Source of the DNA: Armatimonadota bacterium
GTDB lineage: Bacteria > Armatimonadota > Zipacnadia > UBA1398 > JAKPQA01
Direction: 5' to 3'
DNA: 64,000 bases
Assembly: GCA_029547025.1 (NCBI GenBank)
Contig: JAKPQA010000035.1
Span: forward strand, 143,880-207,879
Part shown: positions 52,036-60,626 of the stretch, in pieces
How positions within the stretch are numbered: position 1 is the first letter of the stretch
Layout of the letters: the number at the start of each line of letters is the position of its first letter
Position numbers and translations under genes: made by a program
Notes under the pieces: generated by a model
What the model was told of the DNA's origin: nothing
What the model saw: the letters and a program-made list of their open reading frames with translations, nothing else
Database searches by the model: none

Positions 52036-52821
52036 ATGGCAACGAGCGCTGCGGCGAACCATAGCCAGATGCTGGAAGACTATGTGGTCCGGACCCGCGG
52101 ACTCACCAAGATCTACGTTATGGGCGGTGAGGAACTCCATGCCCTGGACAACGTAGCGCTCGATATCAAGCGGGGCGAGTACATTTCGATCATGGGGCCG
52201 TCAGGCTCCGGCAAGTCGACGCTGTTCAACATGATCGGCGGCCTGGATAAGCCCACATCCGGGACGGTGTACATCAACGAAACCGACATGGCGCAGCTCG
52301 ACGCGGCGGAGCTGGCTTGGATCCGTTGCCGGACGGTCGGGTACATCTTCCAGACCTTCAACCTGATCCCGGTTATGACGGCCATCGAGAACGTCACGCT
52401 CCCGATGGTCTTCGCCGGACGCACACCCGACGAGCAGCTTCAGCGCGGCAAGGAGCTTCTCGAGCTCGTGGGGTTGGGCGACCGCCTGTACCACCGCCCC
52501 TCGGAGCTCTCGGGAGGCCAGCAGCAGCGCGTGGCCATCGCCCGAGCGTTCGCCAACGACCCCGCCATCATCCTGGCCGATGAGCCCACGGCCAACCTCG
52601 ACCTGCGCACCGGCAAGGAGATCATCGAGCTGCTCCGGACGCTGAACGAGGAACGGGGCGTGACCGTGATCTCGGCCACACACGACCTGCACATGATCGA
52701 CATCTCGGACCGCGTTGTCTGGGTGCGAGACGGCAAGATCGACAAGATCGAGGACCGGCAGTCGGTGGACGTGAAAGTGGGCCATGTGGACTGGGAGGAC
52801 CAGTACCGGCCCACGAACTAG
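52036..52821 (+). CDS. LolD/MacB-type ABC transporter ATPase
   Basis: A 261-residue ATP-binding protein. It shows Walker A GPSGSGKST near residues 55-63, Q-loop FQTFNLIPVMTAIENV, signature [14 protein letters not shown], Walker B IILADEPTANLD and the switch His in SATHDLHM. These are typical of the MacB/LolD/FtsE branch. It is the ATPase partner of the FtsX-type permease upstream. An extended C-terminus (about 30 residues after VRDGKIDKIED) is present. The transported or processed substrate is unknown. Confidence 0.9.
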   Translation: MATSAAANHSQMLEDYVVRTRGLTKIYVMGGEELHALDNVALDIKRGEYISIMGPSGSGKSTLFNMIGGLDKPTSGTVYINETDMAQLDAAELAWIRCRTVGYIFQTFNLIPVMTAIENVTLPMVFAGRTPDEQLQRGKELLELVGLGDRLYHRPSELSGGQQQRVAIARAFANDPAIILADEPTANLDLRTGKEIIELLRTLNEERGVTVISATHDLHMIDISDRVVWVRDGKIDKIEDRQSVDVKVGHVDWEDQYRPTN

Positions 52822-52838
52822 CGGAGCGGCGAGCACGC

Positions 52839-53186
52839 GTGGATGAGAGCCAGCAGGGCCTGCCAGGGCCGGTTGCAATGCCGGAAACCTCGGGGGTGGA
52901 CCCGAGTGTTGCCGAGCCGGCGCTCTCGAGTCTGGCCACGTCCGAGGCAGGGCGGCAGGCCCAGTGGCAGCCGGTGCCGACCGGGACGGTTCCCCCTCAC
53001 AATGCAAACCGGGTGTGCCGGAGCCATTACTGGGCCGGGGGTGTGTATGCCGACGCGCCCTTGCACGCGGTGAATGCTGGCCTCAGCAATGTCGGGTGTG
53101 CGGTCATGGGCCTCCTCGGTGTGGCGTTCGTGCTGGCCTTGGCGGCGCAGATCGTGTGCTGGGTGATGCAGTTTCGCTTCCCCTGA
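52839..53186 (+). CDS. Small C-terminally anchored membrane protein
   Basis: A 115-residue protein of unknown family. The first 75 residues are polar and Pro/Ser/Ala-rich. One membrane helix lies near residues 86-110 (GLLGVAFVLALAAQIVCWV), followed only by a short tail. The start is GTG, 17 bp after the ABC ATPase stop, so it is probably co-transcribed with it. No motif suggests an enzyme. Confidence 0.6.
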   Translation: MDESQQGLPGPVAMPETSGVDPSVAEPALSSLATSEAGRQAQWQPVPTGTVPPHNANRVCRSHYWAGGVYADAPLHAVNAGLSNVGCAVMGLLGVAFVLALAAQIVCWVMQFRFP

Positions 53187-53234
53187 CCGCCCGGAAGGCC
53201 ATCAGACCCGGGCCAGTGAGACGGAGGATGATCC

Positions 53235-53690
53235 GTGCGTGCCGGATTCGCCGTACTCGTTGCCGCGGGCCTGTGCCTGGGCGCTGATATGGGCCATGCA
53301 GTGGAGCTCACCATCACGTCCGCACCATCCGGCGCAGAGGTCACCCTCAACGGACAGCGGGCTGGCCAGACACCCCTGACGCTTGATGTGTCGGACACGG
53401 ATGTGAAGCAGTGCGAGCTGGCTCTCGCCAAGCCCGGCTTCCTGCCGGCACGGCTGTCGTTCACGCTGGTCCTCGCGGCCGGGCGGTTCCAGGGGCTGCA
53501 CTTCCCCCTTACGCCTGAAGGGGGCCTGGCACCGCCGGGCACCACGCCGATTGGGGCATCTGTCGGCCCCTCAAACCCCGAGGGTTCCAGAGCGGCTGAT
53601 CCCGGTCCCCCCCCTCCTCCCCGCGGCCGAGATGCACTCACCCAGTGGATGGCAGGCTTGATGTCGCTACTCCGGCTACTCCCGCAGTAG
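53235..53690 (+). CDS. Secreted PEGA-domain protein
   Basis: A 151-residue exported protein with a signal peptide (residues about 1-22, ending MGHA). It has one PEGA domain (about 24-95): ITSAPSGAEVTLNGQRAGQTPLTL is the typical start, broken here by normal turns, followed by ELALAKPGFLPARLSF. A Pro-rich tail follows. PEGA domains are surface-layer or protein-interaction modules. The start is GTG. It lies 48 bp after the small membrane protein gene. Confidence 0.78.
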   Translation: MRAGFAVLVAAGLCLGADMGHAVELTITSAPSGAEVTLNGQRAGQTPLTLDVSDTDVKQCELALAKPGFLPARLSFTLVLAAGRFQGLHFPLTPEGGLAPPGTTPIGASVGPSNPEGSRAADPGPPPPPRGRDALTQWMAGLMSLLRLLPQ

Positions 53691-53842
53691 TGGCGGGGTC
53701 GCGGCCTCAAGCGGGGGGTCACGACGGGCCATAACTGATTCGGAAGACAACGCGCGCGCGACGGCGAATGGTTACGGCGACCCTCGCCCGGGTCACGCCC
53801 GGTACGGACGTCGCGACGATTGGGCAATGGAAGGACTCACCC

Positions 53843-54283
53843 ATGCAGACGCTTAGGGAGCGGGCGCCCTTCGTTCTCGCCTCCGCGATGGCTCTTGCGG
53901 TGATGTCTGGGTGCTCCGGCGGACTCTTCGGTACCGGAGCAACACCCTATACCCGGGAGCTTCGCATCGTGGTGGTCGCCAATGTTAGCGACTCGCTTAC
54001 CCAGATCCCCGTGCCGGGCGCCGTAGTCAGTGTCAGTCAGTACACATCGAACCAACCCAAAGTGGGCACGACGAGTGGTGGCACAACCACGACCGTCACA
54101 CAGACCATGTCAACCGACCCCTCGGGACAGGTTCTGTTCCGTGTCGAACCCGGTGAGTCGTACCGAGTCTCGGTGTCGGCTGATGGGTACTCGAGTGCGA
54201 CACTCATCGTCTCGCCCAGCTACTTTGGTCCGTTCACCATCGTTCGCTCCGTGACACTCGCACCCAGTGCAGCGGCCGCGTAG
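53843..54283 (+). CDS. Lipoprotein with carboxypeptidase-regulatory-like domain
   Basis: A 146-residue lipoprotein. The lipobox VMSGC lies near residue 24. A single beta-sandwich follows with TQIPVPGAVVSVSQY, STDPSGQVLFRVEPGESYRVSV and a final strand, the pattern of CarboxypepD_reg-like domains. A Thr/Gly-rich loop (TSGGTTTTVTQTM) interrupts it. The ATG at 53843 is chosen because it makes a good lipoprotein signal; the open frame extends 25 codons upstream. The role is unknown. Confidence 0.72.
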   Translation: MQTLRERAPFVLASAMALAVMSGCSGGLFGTGATPYTRELRIVVVANVSDSLTQIPVPGAVVSVSQYTSNQPKVGTTSGGTTTTVTQTMSTDPSGQVLFRVEPGESYRVSVSADGYSSATLIVSPSYFGPFTIVRSVTLAPSAAAA

Positions 54284-54647
54284 CGGGCGGCCACGGCCTG
54301 GAAGCCACGACCGGCGGGCCCGTTGCGCCACGTCCCGGCGAGGTTCGGCGGCCCCTGTCGCCTGTGCGCCCCGCTCTCCCGTAACGCGCACCGGATGGCG
54401 CGCGCTCCTCGGGCGCGCCCAACCCGGCCGCTCCTCAGTCGGTCGGACGCTCCTCTCTTGGGTCACACAGGCGGAGCTGGTCACCGGCTGATGAGATCGT
54501 ACCCGGACCGGGGCCATCTGTGCCTGGGGCGGCCCGTCGCCTGGCGGAAGGGCGAAAGGACACTGTGGCAAGTACCGGCGCCGTTGATGATGCGCGAGGC
54601 CGCGCGTATCATGAGGTGGACGGTCGGTGCGCGATCGGGGGCTGGGA
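54284..54647. other. 364-bp intergenic region with a repeat copy
   Basis: No gene is supported here. The stretch holds one copy of a 66-bp diverged repeat (54500-54565) and short GC-rich inverted repeats. No clear promoter hexamers were found for the gene at 54648. Confidence 0.5.
54500..54565 (+). repeat. Diverged 66-bp repeat, copy A
   Basis: Aligned by eye without gaps to 56762-56827, 49 of 66 bases match. The core TGTGCCTG and GCCTGGCGGA blocks are identical. Both copies lie in intergenic DNA upstream of plus-strand genes. A small hairpin around TGTGCC is possible in both. Confidence 0.5.
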
Positions 54648-54983
54648 ATGGAGACTGCCGGCGTGGTGTGCAAGGCGATTATGGTAGACGCCGCCGACAA
54701 CGTCGCCACGCTGTCCGAGCCCGCGCCGGTAGGCGCGGCCGTCGTCTGGCGGGTCGGCGAGGGCGATGGATTCGTGCGGGCCCTGGAGTCCATCCCGTTC
54801 GGCCATAAGGTGGCGGTCACAGACATCGCTGCGGGAGAGACGGTCCGGAAGTACGGCGAGAGCATCGGCGCCGCCACGCGTGACATTGCTGCCGGTCAGC
54901 ATGTCCATAGTCACAACATGCGATCCTTGCGGGGCCAGACCGATCTGCCCGATCAGCGACTACGCGGAGGGAGTCCCAGATGA
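54648..54983 (+). CDS. UxaA-type SAF-domain small subunit
   Basis: A 111-residue protein matching the N-terminal SAF domain of altronate/galactarate dehydratases (UxaA family): KAIMVDAADNVATL, IPFGHKVAVTDIAAGETV, KYGESIGAATRDIAAG and HVHSHNMRS. In some bacteria this part is a separate small subunit next to the large catalytic subunit. Here no large subunit follows; a secreted TPR protein gene overlaps its end by 4 bp. It may pair with a subunit encoded elsewhere. The ATG at 54648 is preferred over the frame's first start at 54627. Confidence 0.82.
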   Translation: METAGVVCKAIMVDAADNVATLSEPAPVGAAVVWRVGEGDGFVRALESIPFGHKVAVTDIAAGETVRKYGESIGAATRDIAAGQHVHSHNMRSLRGQTDLPDQRLRGGSPR

Positions 54984-56323
54984 TGCGCGTCCACCGGGTC
55001 GTGACAGCCACGGTCTTGGCGGTGATAGGCCTCGGCGTTACGCGGGCCGGAGCCATCGAGTGGATTGACGGCTCGATCGCGGACGGTCTCCGCGCGGCCC
55101 AGCTTCAGAAGCGGCCACTGCTCGTCTGGGTGCACTACAACAGCCCCGATCCCACCGTGGCCGCGAAGACCGCGGCCCAAAAGACGAGCGCTGCCGTCGA
55201 GGCCGCGTTCTTCAACTCCGCCGCCTATGCACCATTCGAGCCTCAGTTCGCTGCCATGCGGGTGAACTTCGTTGTTAACGAGACGGTATTCGACCGCTAT
55301 GGGGTCGATCGCGTTGTTCCGGCTATGCTCGTGCTTGACCAGGATACGGGGAAGCTCGCGGCCCGGATAGCGGGCTTCCCGGATCAGCCTGAGATCCTGG
55401 CCAGCTTCTGTGCCGAACGGCTCACGAAAGCCTCCGAAGTCCTGCGGCTCAGCAAGGTGCCCGGCGGCCCACAGACGGCGGCCGACCGCCTGCGGCTAGG
55501 CGACCTCTATGCCGACTTGGGGACACTGGAGCAGGCCGGAGCGGCCTATGAGGCGGCTCTCGAGGCCGGGCTCATGGACGACGACGCGCACCGCGCTGGT
55601 GTTGTGGCTGCCTTCGCCCGGCTGATGTCCAAGCAACCCGAGGACGCGATGCGTCTGCTCAACGGTGCTCTCCGCGGAGTAAGGGTCCGGCCGTGGGATG
55701 AGCAGTGCGCGCCCCTGTGGTGGCCGGGCGAGGCCGCATTTGCCCCGCTGGTGCTCGAGGATACCCGCGGCAAATGGCTCGGAGCGCTATACCGGACCCG
55801 GAGCCTCCGCGACTTCGTCGCTGCAGTGTCGGGTGCCGAGCGGATCGCGGCCCAGACCGGTGCGGCCGCGCAGCTCAGTGGTCCCGAGGCGCTCGCGTTG
55901 GGCAATGACCATTTCGTCCTCGAGGATGCGGCGGGCGCGATACCGTGCTATGAGCGCGCCGTGACGGCAGGGGGGTTGTCGGCCGCCGATGAGGAGATCG
56001 CTCGGGCCCGCGTGGGGCTCTGCCGGGCTCAGGCGGGCGACAAGGCAGGGGCCATGCGCGATATGGACCAGTTCCTGGCGATGTACAACCGGCCCAAGGC
56101 GAGGCTGGGGCTCGACGAAGCACACCATCGGCCGCAGATCATGGTCACTCGCGCGGGGCTCTACTTCGATGCGGGGAACTACCGTGCCGCGGAGGCATTG
56201 TTGGACCAGGTCGTGAAGGACTACACCGATACCGATTGCGAGTACTGGGCGGCCCAGGCTCGGGTACTACTCACACACGTGAAGCAGTGGCAGGAGCTTC
56301 AGCGGCGTGGCGGAGCTCGATAG
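54980..56323 (+). CDS. Secreted thioredoxin-fold/TPR protein lacking CxxC
   Basis: A 447-residue exported protein. After the signal peptide (to about residue 25, TRAGA) comes a thioredoxin-like domain (about 27-150) beginning AAQLQKRPLLVWVHYNS. The usual CxxC is absent and a cis-Pro-like VVPAMLVLDQ is present. The remainder has TPR-like helices (LYADLGTLEQAGAAYEAALE, DHFVLEDAAGAIPCYERAV). It is probably a scaffold, not a redox enzyme. The start overlaps the SAF-domain gene by 4 bp, although the two seem unrelated in function. Confidence 0.72.
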   Translation: MMRVHRVVTATVLAVIGLGVTRAGAIEWIDGSIADGLRAAQLQKRPLLVWVHYNSPDPTVAAKTAAQKTSAAVEAAFFNSAAYAPFEPQFAAMRVNFVVNETVFDRYGVDRVVPAMLVLDQDTGKLAARIAGFPDQPEILASFCAERLTKASEVLRLSKVPGGPQTAADRLRLGDLYADLGTLEQAGAAYEAALEAGLMDDDAHRAGVVAAFARLMSKQPEDAMRLLNGALRGVRVRPWDEQCAPLWWPGEAAFAPLVLEDTRGKWLGALYRTRSLRDFVAAVSGAERIAAQTGAAAQLSGPEALALGNDHFVLEDAAGAIPCYERAVTAGGLSAADEEIARARVGLCRAQAGDKAGAMRDMDQFLAMYNRPKARLGLDEAHHRPQIMVTRAGLYFDAGNYRAAEALLDQVVKDYTDTDCEYWAAQARVLLTHVKQWQELQRRGGAR

Positions 56324-56363
56324 TCAGCAGTTAGTCCGCCACGCGGCGGGGGAGCCTGAGGGA

Positions 56364-56588
56364 TCACGCGTCCGGGGGCAGTCCGCGCGCGCCCTTGCGT
56401 AGGCCCTCGACATAGCCGTCATGATAGCCGGTGAGGTAGGCCTCCTTGACCGCATTGACCACGGAATCGGCCACAACGGTGTGAACGCCCAGCGTCACAT
56501 CCTTCATTGCTCGCAAGACCACTTCAGCGATCTCATGAAAACGGTCCTCGCGCACGGTCAGGCTGGTGACTTGCCCGCTGTCGTCCAT
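56364..56588 (-). CDS. Small conserved-looking hypothetical protein
   Basis: A 74-residue soluble protein with no recognised family. It is mostly helical with a hydrophobic core (FHEIAEVVLRAMKD and VVADSVVNAVKEAYLTGYHDGY). The start is ATG with AGGTGG upstream. A -10-like TATTCT lies about 65 bp upstream on this strand. Its end faces the end of the thioredoxin-fold/TPR gene. Confidence 0.55.
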   Translation of the reverse strand: MDDSGQVTSLTVREDRFHEIAEVVLRAMKDVTLGVHTVVADSVVNAVKEAYLTGYHDGYVEGLRKGARGLPPDA

Positions 56589-56761
56589 CCGTCCACCTCG
56601 AGATGCGGTGCGTGGGGCGGTCCGGCCCTGGGGAACCGCCAGTGGTAGAATAGTCTATCCTGTCGGCACGGGTCCGTCACGGGCGGGCGGTAACCCCGAC
56701 CGGGTCATCCCGTTCCCGGGTGCGGGCGCATGGAGGGAGCCAGCCGCGGCGGCTGGAGCTC

Positions 56762-56827
56762 TATCCGGCCCCAGGCCACTTGTGCCTGAGGGGGCGCCCG
56801 GCCTGGCGGAGGAGCGAGAGGGCCCTG
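56762..56827 (+). repeat. Diverged 66-bp repeat, copy B
   Basis: Second copy of the 54500-54565 repeat (49 of 66 identical). It lies in the 315-bp gap 56589-56903, between a minus-strand small gene and the SpoIIM gene. CAGGC/GCCTG flanks the TGT loop as a 5-bp stem in this copy. Confidence 0.5.
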
Positions 56828-56903
56828 GTAACGCCCATCGGGGGCACCGGCCAGTCCGTTGACCTTCGCGTGGTGCGTCGTCGCTGTGGCATTCCAGAGC
56901 TGT

Positions 56904-57950
56904 ATGCAGTCGGGAGCGGATGGCCCATTGGGTGTCGATCCGGGAACCCAGCCGGGGTCGGGGGACTGGAGCTCCGAACGGAGTCTCGCCGCCAAGCGTG
57001 AGTCGTGGTCCCGCCTCTCAGCCCTTCTCGACCGCGTCGACCAAGGTGGTCTCGCCGGACTTCAGGCCGAGGAGTTGCGCGAACTGGGACGCCTGCACCG
57101 GCGGGTGGCCTCGCATCTGGCACAAGCGCGCTCCGGACGGCGTGATGCGGCGCTGGTGGCCTATCTCAACGCATTGGTGCTGCGCTCCCATTCCACCGTG
57201 TACCGTACGCCGTCACGTCCGGCCGGCCGCGCCCTACTGCGCTTCATCGCCCACGAGTTCCCCGCCACATGCCAACGCTGTTCGACTTACGTGCTCGCCG
57301 CCGTCGGTCTAGCGTTGCTCTTCACTTCGGTCTCGTTCTGGGCCAGCTACTGCGACCCGGCCATGGCCGCCGCGTTCGTTCCGGTCGGCATCTACTCGAA
57401 AGTCGACCCGGACAGCTTCGACCGGACACCCGAACTCGGCACGAGCGCCGACTGGGTGCGCTCGGCCTTCAGCTCGGCCATCATGTGGAACAACATTCGC
57501 GTGGGCGTCCTCTGCTTCGCAGGAGGCATCCTCGCGGGCGTACCCACGCTCCTCATGCTGGCGCAGAACTGCTTCATGCTCGGCGGGCTGGCGGGTTGGT
57601 GCCACGCCTCGGGCGTGACGTGGAGGTTCTGGGCACTGATCCTCCCCCACGGTGTGGTCGAGCTCACGGCCATCTTCGTGTGCGCCGCCGCCGGCTTCCG
57701 TCTTGGCTACGCCGTGATCGCCCCGGGCCGCTACTACCGCCGCGACGCCCTCGCTCTGGCGGGTCGCGATGCGGTCCGCCTGGCCCTGGGGACCGTGCCC
57801 ATGTTCATCCTCGCCGGTCTTGTCGAGGGTTTCTTCTCGCCGACGAGCCTGCCCGACACGGTGAAGCTGTCCTTCGCTGCGGTGCTCGGCAGTCTGACCG
57901 TAGTCTACCTGTGCTTCCCCAGGCACATCGAGGAGCCGGACGACGCGTAG
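56904..57950 (+). CDS. SpoIIM-family membrane protein
   Basis: A 348-residue protein of the stage II sporulation protein M family. A soluble helical N-terminus (about residues 20-110; LSALLDRVDQGGLAGL and ELRELGRLHRRVASHLAQAR) is followed by five or six membrane helices with NNIRVGVLCFAGGILAGVPT and LPHGVVELTAIFVCAAAGFRLG, the family signature. In Bacillus SpoIIM acts in peptidoglycan hydrolysis at engulfment, but homologs are common in non-sporulating bacteria, often with RDD or MoxR genes, which are not seen here. The start is uncertain: ATG at 56904 or TTG at 56859. Confidence 0.82.
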   Translation: MQSGADGPLGVDPGTQPGSGDWSSERSLAAKRESWSRLSALLDRVDQGGLAGLQAEELRELGRLHRRVASHLAQARSGRRDAALVAYLNALVLRSHSTVYRTPSRPAGRALLRFIAHEFPATCQRCSTYVLAAVGLALLFTSVSFWASYCDPAMAAAFVPVGIYSKVDPDSFDRTPELGTSADWVRSAFSSAIMWNNIRVGVLCFAGGILAGVPTLLMLAQNCFMLGGLAGWCHASGVTWRFWALILPHGVVELTAIFVCAAAGFRLGYAVIAPGRYYRRDALALAGRDAVRLALGTVPMFILAGLVEGFFSPTSLPDTVKLSFAAVLGSLTVVYLCFPRHIEEPDDA

Positions 57951-58281
57951 GGGCCGGGGCTCGGGTACCGGCCCGACCGAGGGCATTCCCCTTTGCCTGC
58001 TACCCACTCGAGGCTCGAAACGGCCTGGGTCCGCTGCCTCGACCGAATAATCCAGGTCGTCGCCGACCATGCGACCGGCCGGCTCTGCTCTCGCGAAGCC
58101 GAGCTCGACTTGGGCCAGCCTCAGCGGTTCGTCCGGCTCCGGGCGCGGGTACTCGAGGTGAAGCAGGGCCACGCGGGGAACACTGGGGGTGCCAGGGGTG
58201 ACTAACCCCTCGGATGCCGCGCGCGGGCGCCGGGCACGGCGAGCCGGCGTCAGCGTCCGGTGTGAGGGATGCGATGTCCTC
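57951..58281. other. 331-bp region without a supported gene
   Basis: Short frames occur on both strands, but none has a ribosome site, a recognisable motif or clear coding bias. Nothing else stands out apart from the GAGGG at 58263 before the next, broken gene. Confidence 0.4.
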
Positions 58282-58906
58282 ATGATCTCCCTGGTGAGCC
58301 GGGCAACCGTGGCACCCGTGCTCGTGCTCTGTACCCTCGCTGCGGAACTGGTATGGGCACGGTCGCTCACGCTCGGCGATGTGCTTCACACCTACGGCGC
58401 GGTCCCCGGGCCGGGTGGACCCACCCCCTCCCGGGTCGGAGTTCGCTGTGGCGGCGTGGGATGACCGAAGGGCCGAGGTAGATGGGCAGCCCGCGGCAGC
58501 CGTGGAGTGCGACCCGCAGCTTCGGGACACGTCAGTGCTCGCCGTGATCGACAATGGCGACCCGGCCGCTGTGCTCCACGCCGCGCTGATCGCGTGTGAG
58601 GCCGAGGCAGCCCAGGAGGGCGAGCGACTCCACCTCGCCCCGGCGTCTGAGCGCGGGGCGCAGCCAGGTCTCGTCGCGCAGATGCGCGCCAGGGCTCGAG
58701 CCAGGTATCTCGCCGAGGTACTCCTCCCGGCGCTGGAGCTGCGCGGCCGGGACCCCAATGCGGCGGACCGCCACGGCTTCACGGCGCTACACCACGCGGC
58801 ACTGAACGGCCAACCGGAGGCCGTGGGAGTGCTCCTGGAGGCCGGCAGCGAGGTGGACGCGGTCACTCGAGGCGGGCAGACGCCCCTGCTGCTGGCCTCG
58901 GCGTGA
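58282..58906 (+). pseudogene. Broken secreted ankyrin-repeat protein
   Basis: A signal peptide (MISLVSRATVAPVLVLCTLA, from ATG 58282) is read in one frame. About 50 codons later the coding shifts by one to the frame of SEFAVAAWDDRRAEVDG and an ankyrin repeat (NAADRHGFTALHHAALNGQ, VGVLLEAGSEVDA). A C5 run at 58424-58428 is the likely slip point: one C fewer would join the parts. The second ankyrin repeat is cut by a TGA after LLLASA, and a palindromic repeat cluster follows at once. It looks decayed, though a sequencing slip could explain the shift alone. Confidence 0.55.
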
Positions 58907-58914
58907 GGGACCCG

Positions 58915-59126
58915 TCGCTCGCGGCCCGAGGTCGGCTGTCGCCCCGTGGACGGCGGCCTGCTGTCGGGTACCCGTCGCCCCCTGCATCCCAGCTCCGCAG
59001 TAGCGGGGCACGGCAACACCGTGGGGCGCCCGCCCCACACCCCGGCCGACTGAAGTCGGCGCTCCCGAAGATCCCCTTGGGCGCTGGTCGATTCGGGGCA
59101 ACACCGCAGGGCGAAGGTGCTCGCCC
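58915..59126. repeat. Cluster of intergenic palindromic repeats
   Basis: Three compact inverted repeats are visible: GTGGGGCG/CGCCCCAC (59021-59038), GCCGACT/AGTCGGC (59045-59060) and GGGCGA/TCGCCC (59109-59126). CAACACCG occurs twice (59014 and 59099), each time before one of the palindromes. Such units resemble the REP-like dispersed palindromes common in GC-rich genomes. The cluster lies between the ankyrin remnant and the convergent gene that ends at 59127. Confidence 0.6.
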
Positions 59127-60461
59127 CTACGGCACCCGCATCGACCGCAGGCAGGCGGTGACAGCCTGCCGGGTCGCGACATCGGGCTCCGGCGGAAGAT
59201 CGAACAGGGCGCAGTAGCTCACACCATCGGCCTCGAGCGCCGCGGCGCGGAGCATGCGGCCGTCCTCGGCCGTGTAGGTGCTGTCCACCCCGACGAGCCC
59301 ACCCGCCAGCAGGGGTCGCGACGCCGCAAGAGTCAGACCGGCAAGACCACGGGCCGCCAGGGCCCGTTCGATGGTCGCGGCCGGACTGCTGTCCATCGGC
59401 GAGCGTTCGCCCGTGATCACCAGCCGCGCGTCGAGCCGCGAATGGCTCCACTCGGCGACCGCGGCGCCCTCTCTGGTCGGCGCCGCTGTCCACCCGGGCG
59501 GGACGGTGTAGGTCAGACCCCACACGGGCAGCTTGGCTGCCCGGAAGCCTTTGGGCGCCGATGGCGACCGGCCGACGAAGCACAGACTCGCCAGGGCGGC
59601 CTCGAACTCGGCCGCGGCCTCGTCGTACTCCTTCTCCGGCGCATAGAGGATGAATGTGTAATAGGACCCGCCCCGCGACGCATAGACCAGCACCGTGCGC
59701 CCCACGGGGCTGCGGAACTCGCGGCGCGTGGCCGATACACCATCGACATCGATCCGTCGGTCGCTGAGCAGCTTCACTTCGCCGCCATCGGTGTGGCTGC
59801 GCAGCATCTGGCCCAGGGTCCTCGTGTCGAACTTCTGCTTGAGGTCGACGACGCTGATCTCCCGGGCCCCCTTGGCCAACCGAAGGAAAGTGTAGTCGTC
59901 ATCGACATGGACCCGCATGTACCCCGGTGGCGCCTGCAGGGCCACCCCATGCTCCGAATCGACCACGGTCTCGCCTGACGGTGCGGTCACCGCTCCAAAC
60001 AGCAGCCTGCCGTCCGAGCGGGCCAGCGCGGTGTGGCCGCCGCCCCCCGGTTGCCGGATGAGGACAACCTCGAGCGGGCCGTCTGCCCACTCCGACGGCA
60101 ATACCATCGCCGGCAAGTACCCGGGCTTCCAGAGGATCGCCACCGAATCGGGGGCAAGGTCGTGGGGCAGAGAGAAGACCCCGTCTGCATCCGTCACACC
60201 GAGGTGAGCCGGTTCCCCGCCACTGACGATGTCCCGCCCGTCCGGCCGCACATCGAGCCAAAGCCCGGGGCCTGCTACAATGGTGACCCCGCCCACGGGT
60301 GTGCTGACGAGTGCCTCACCCTCGACGCGGAACTCAACGACGCGCCCGGTACAGACCGCCGCTGGGACCGGCGTCTGGGCCCGGCACGCGACGGCCAGCG
60401 CGGGGAGCAGCACGACCCAGCGGATCACGGCCGCTGCCCGGATGGAGGCCTCGGTCAACAT
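59127..60461 (-). CDS. Secreted protein with carboxypeptidase-regulatory-like domain
   Basis: A 444-residue exported protein. The signal peptide covers about residues 1-28 (VVLLPALAVACRAQ; the Cys could be a weak lipobox). A CarboxypepD_reg-like beta domain follows (about 30-135): GRVVEFRVEGEALV, LGVTDADGVFSLPHDL and ILWKPGYLPAMVLP. The second half has two alpha/beta regions with AAPPGYMRV-like and YTVPPGWTAAPTREG turns, resembling proteins of the PsbP/DUF1795 type, though not surely. The ATG at 60461 is chosen; the open frame upstream runs antisense to mtaB. The function is unknown. Confidence 0.75.
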   Translation of the reverse strand: MLTEASIRAAAVIRWVVLLPALAVACRAQTPVPAAVCTGRVVEFRVEGEALVSTPVGGVTIVAGPGLWLDVRPDGRDIVSGGEPAHLGVTDADGVFSLPHDLAPDSVAILWKPGYLPAMVLPSEWADGPLEVVLIRQPGGGGHTALARSDGRLLFGAVTAPSGETVVDSEHGVALQAPPGYMRVHVDDDYTFLRLAKGAREISVVDLKQKFDTRTLGQMLRSHTDGGEVKLLSDRRIDVDGVSATRREFRSPVGRTVLVYASRGGSYYTFILYAPEKEYDEAAAEFEAALASLCFVGRSPSAPKGFRAAKLPVWGLTYTVPPGWTAAPTREGAAVAEWSHSRLDARLVITGERSPMDSSPAATIERALAARGLAGLTLAASRPLLAGGLVGVDSTYTAEDGRMLRAAALEADGVSYCALFDLPPEPDVATRQAVTACLRSMRVP

Positions 60462-60626
60462 GGTATGCGCTCGGAAACTCGGCCCGGAGGGCGCCCACCC
60501 TGCTTCGCCAGCGCTCTCCACTCGGCCCCTCCTCGTGTCCTTCGGAGCACCTTCCGGCCTCCGCTTCCGCCGTGCGGCCCGGGCCACCTTCGGCAGCCGC
60601 CATGGCGCCGGACATGGGGTCCACTG

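Noticed and set aside
57993..58205. A 70-codon plus-strand frame after the SpoIIM gene
   Set aside because: No ribosome site, no motif and no clear third-position bias compared with other frames there.
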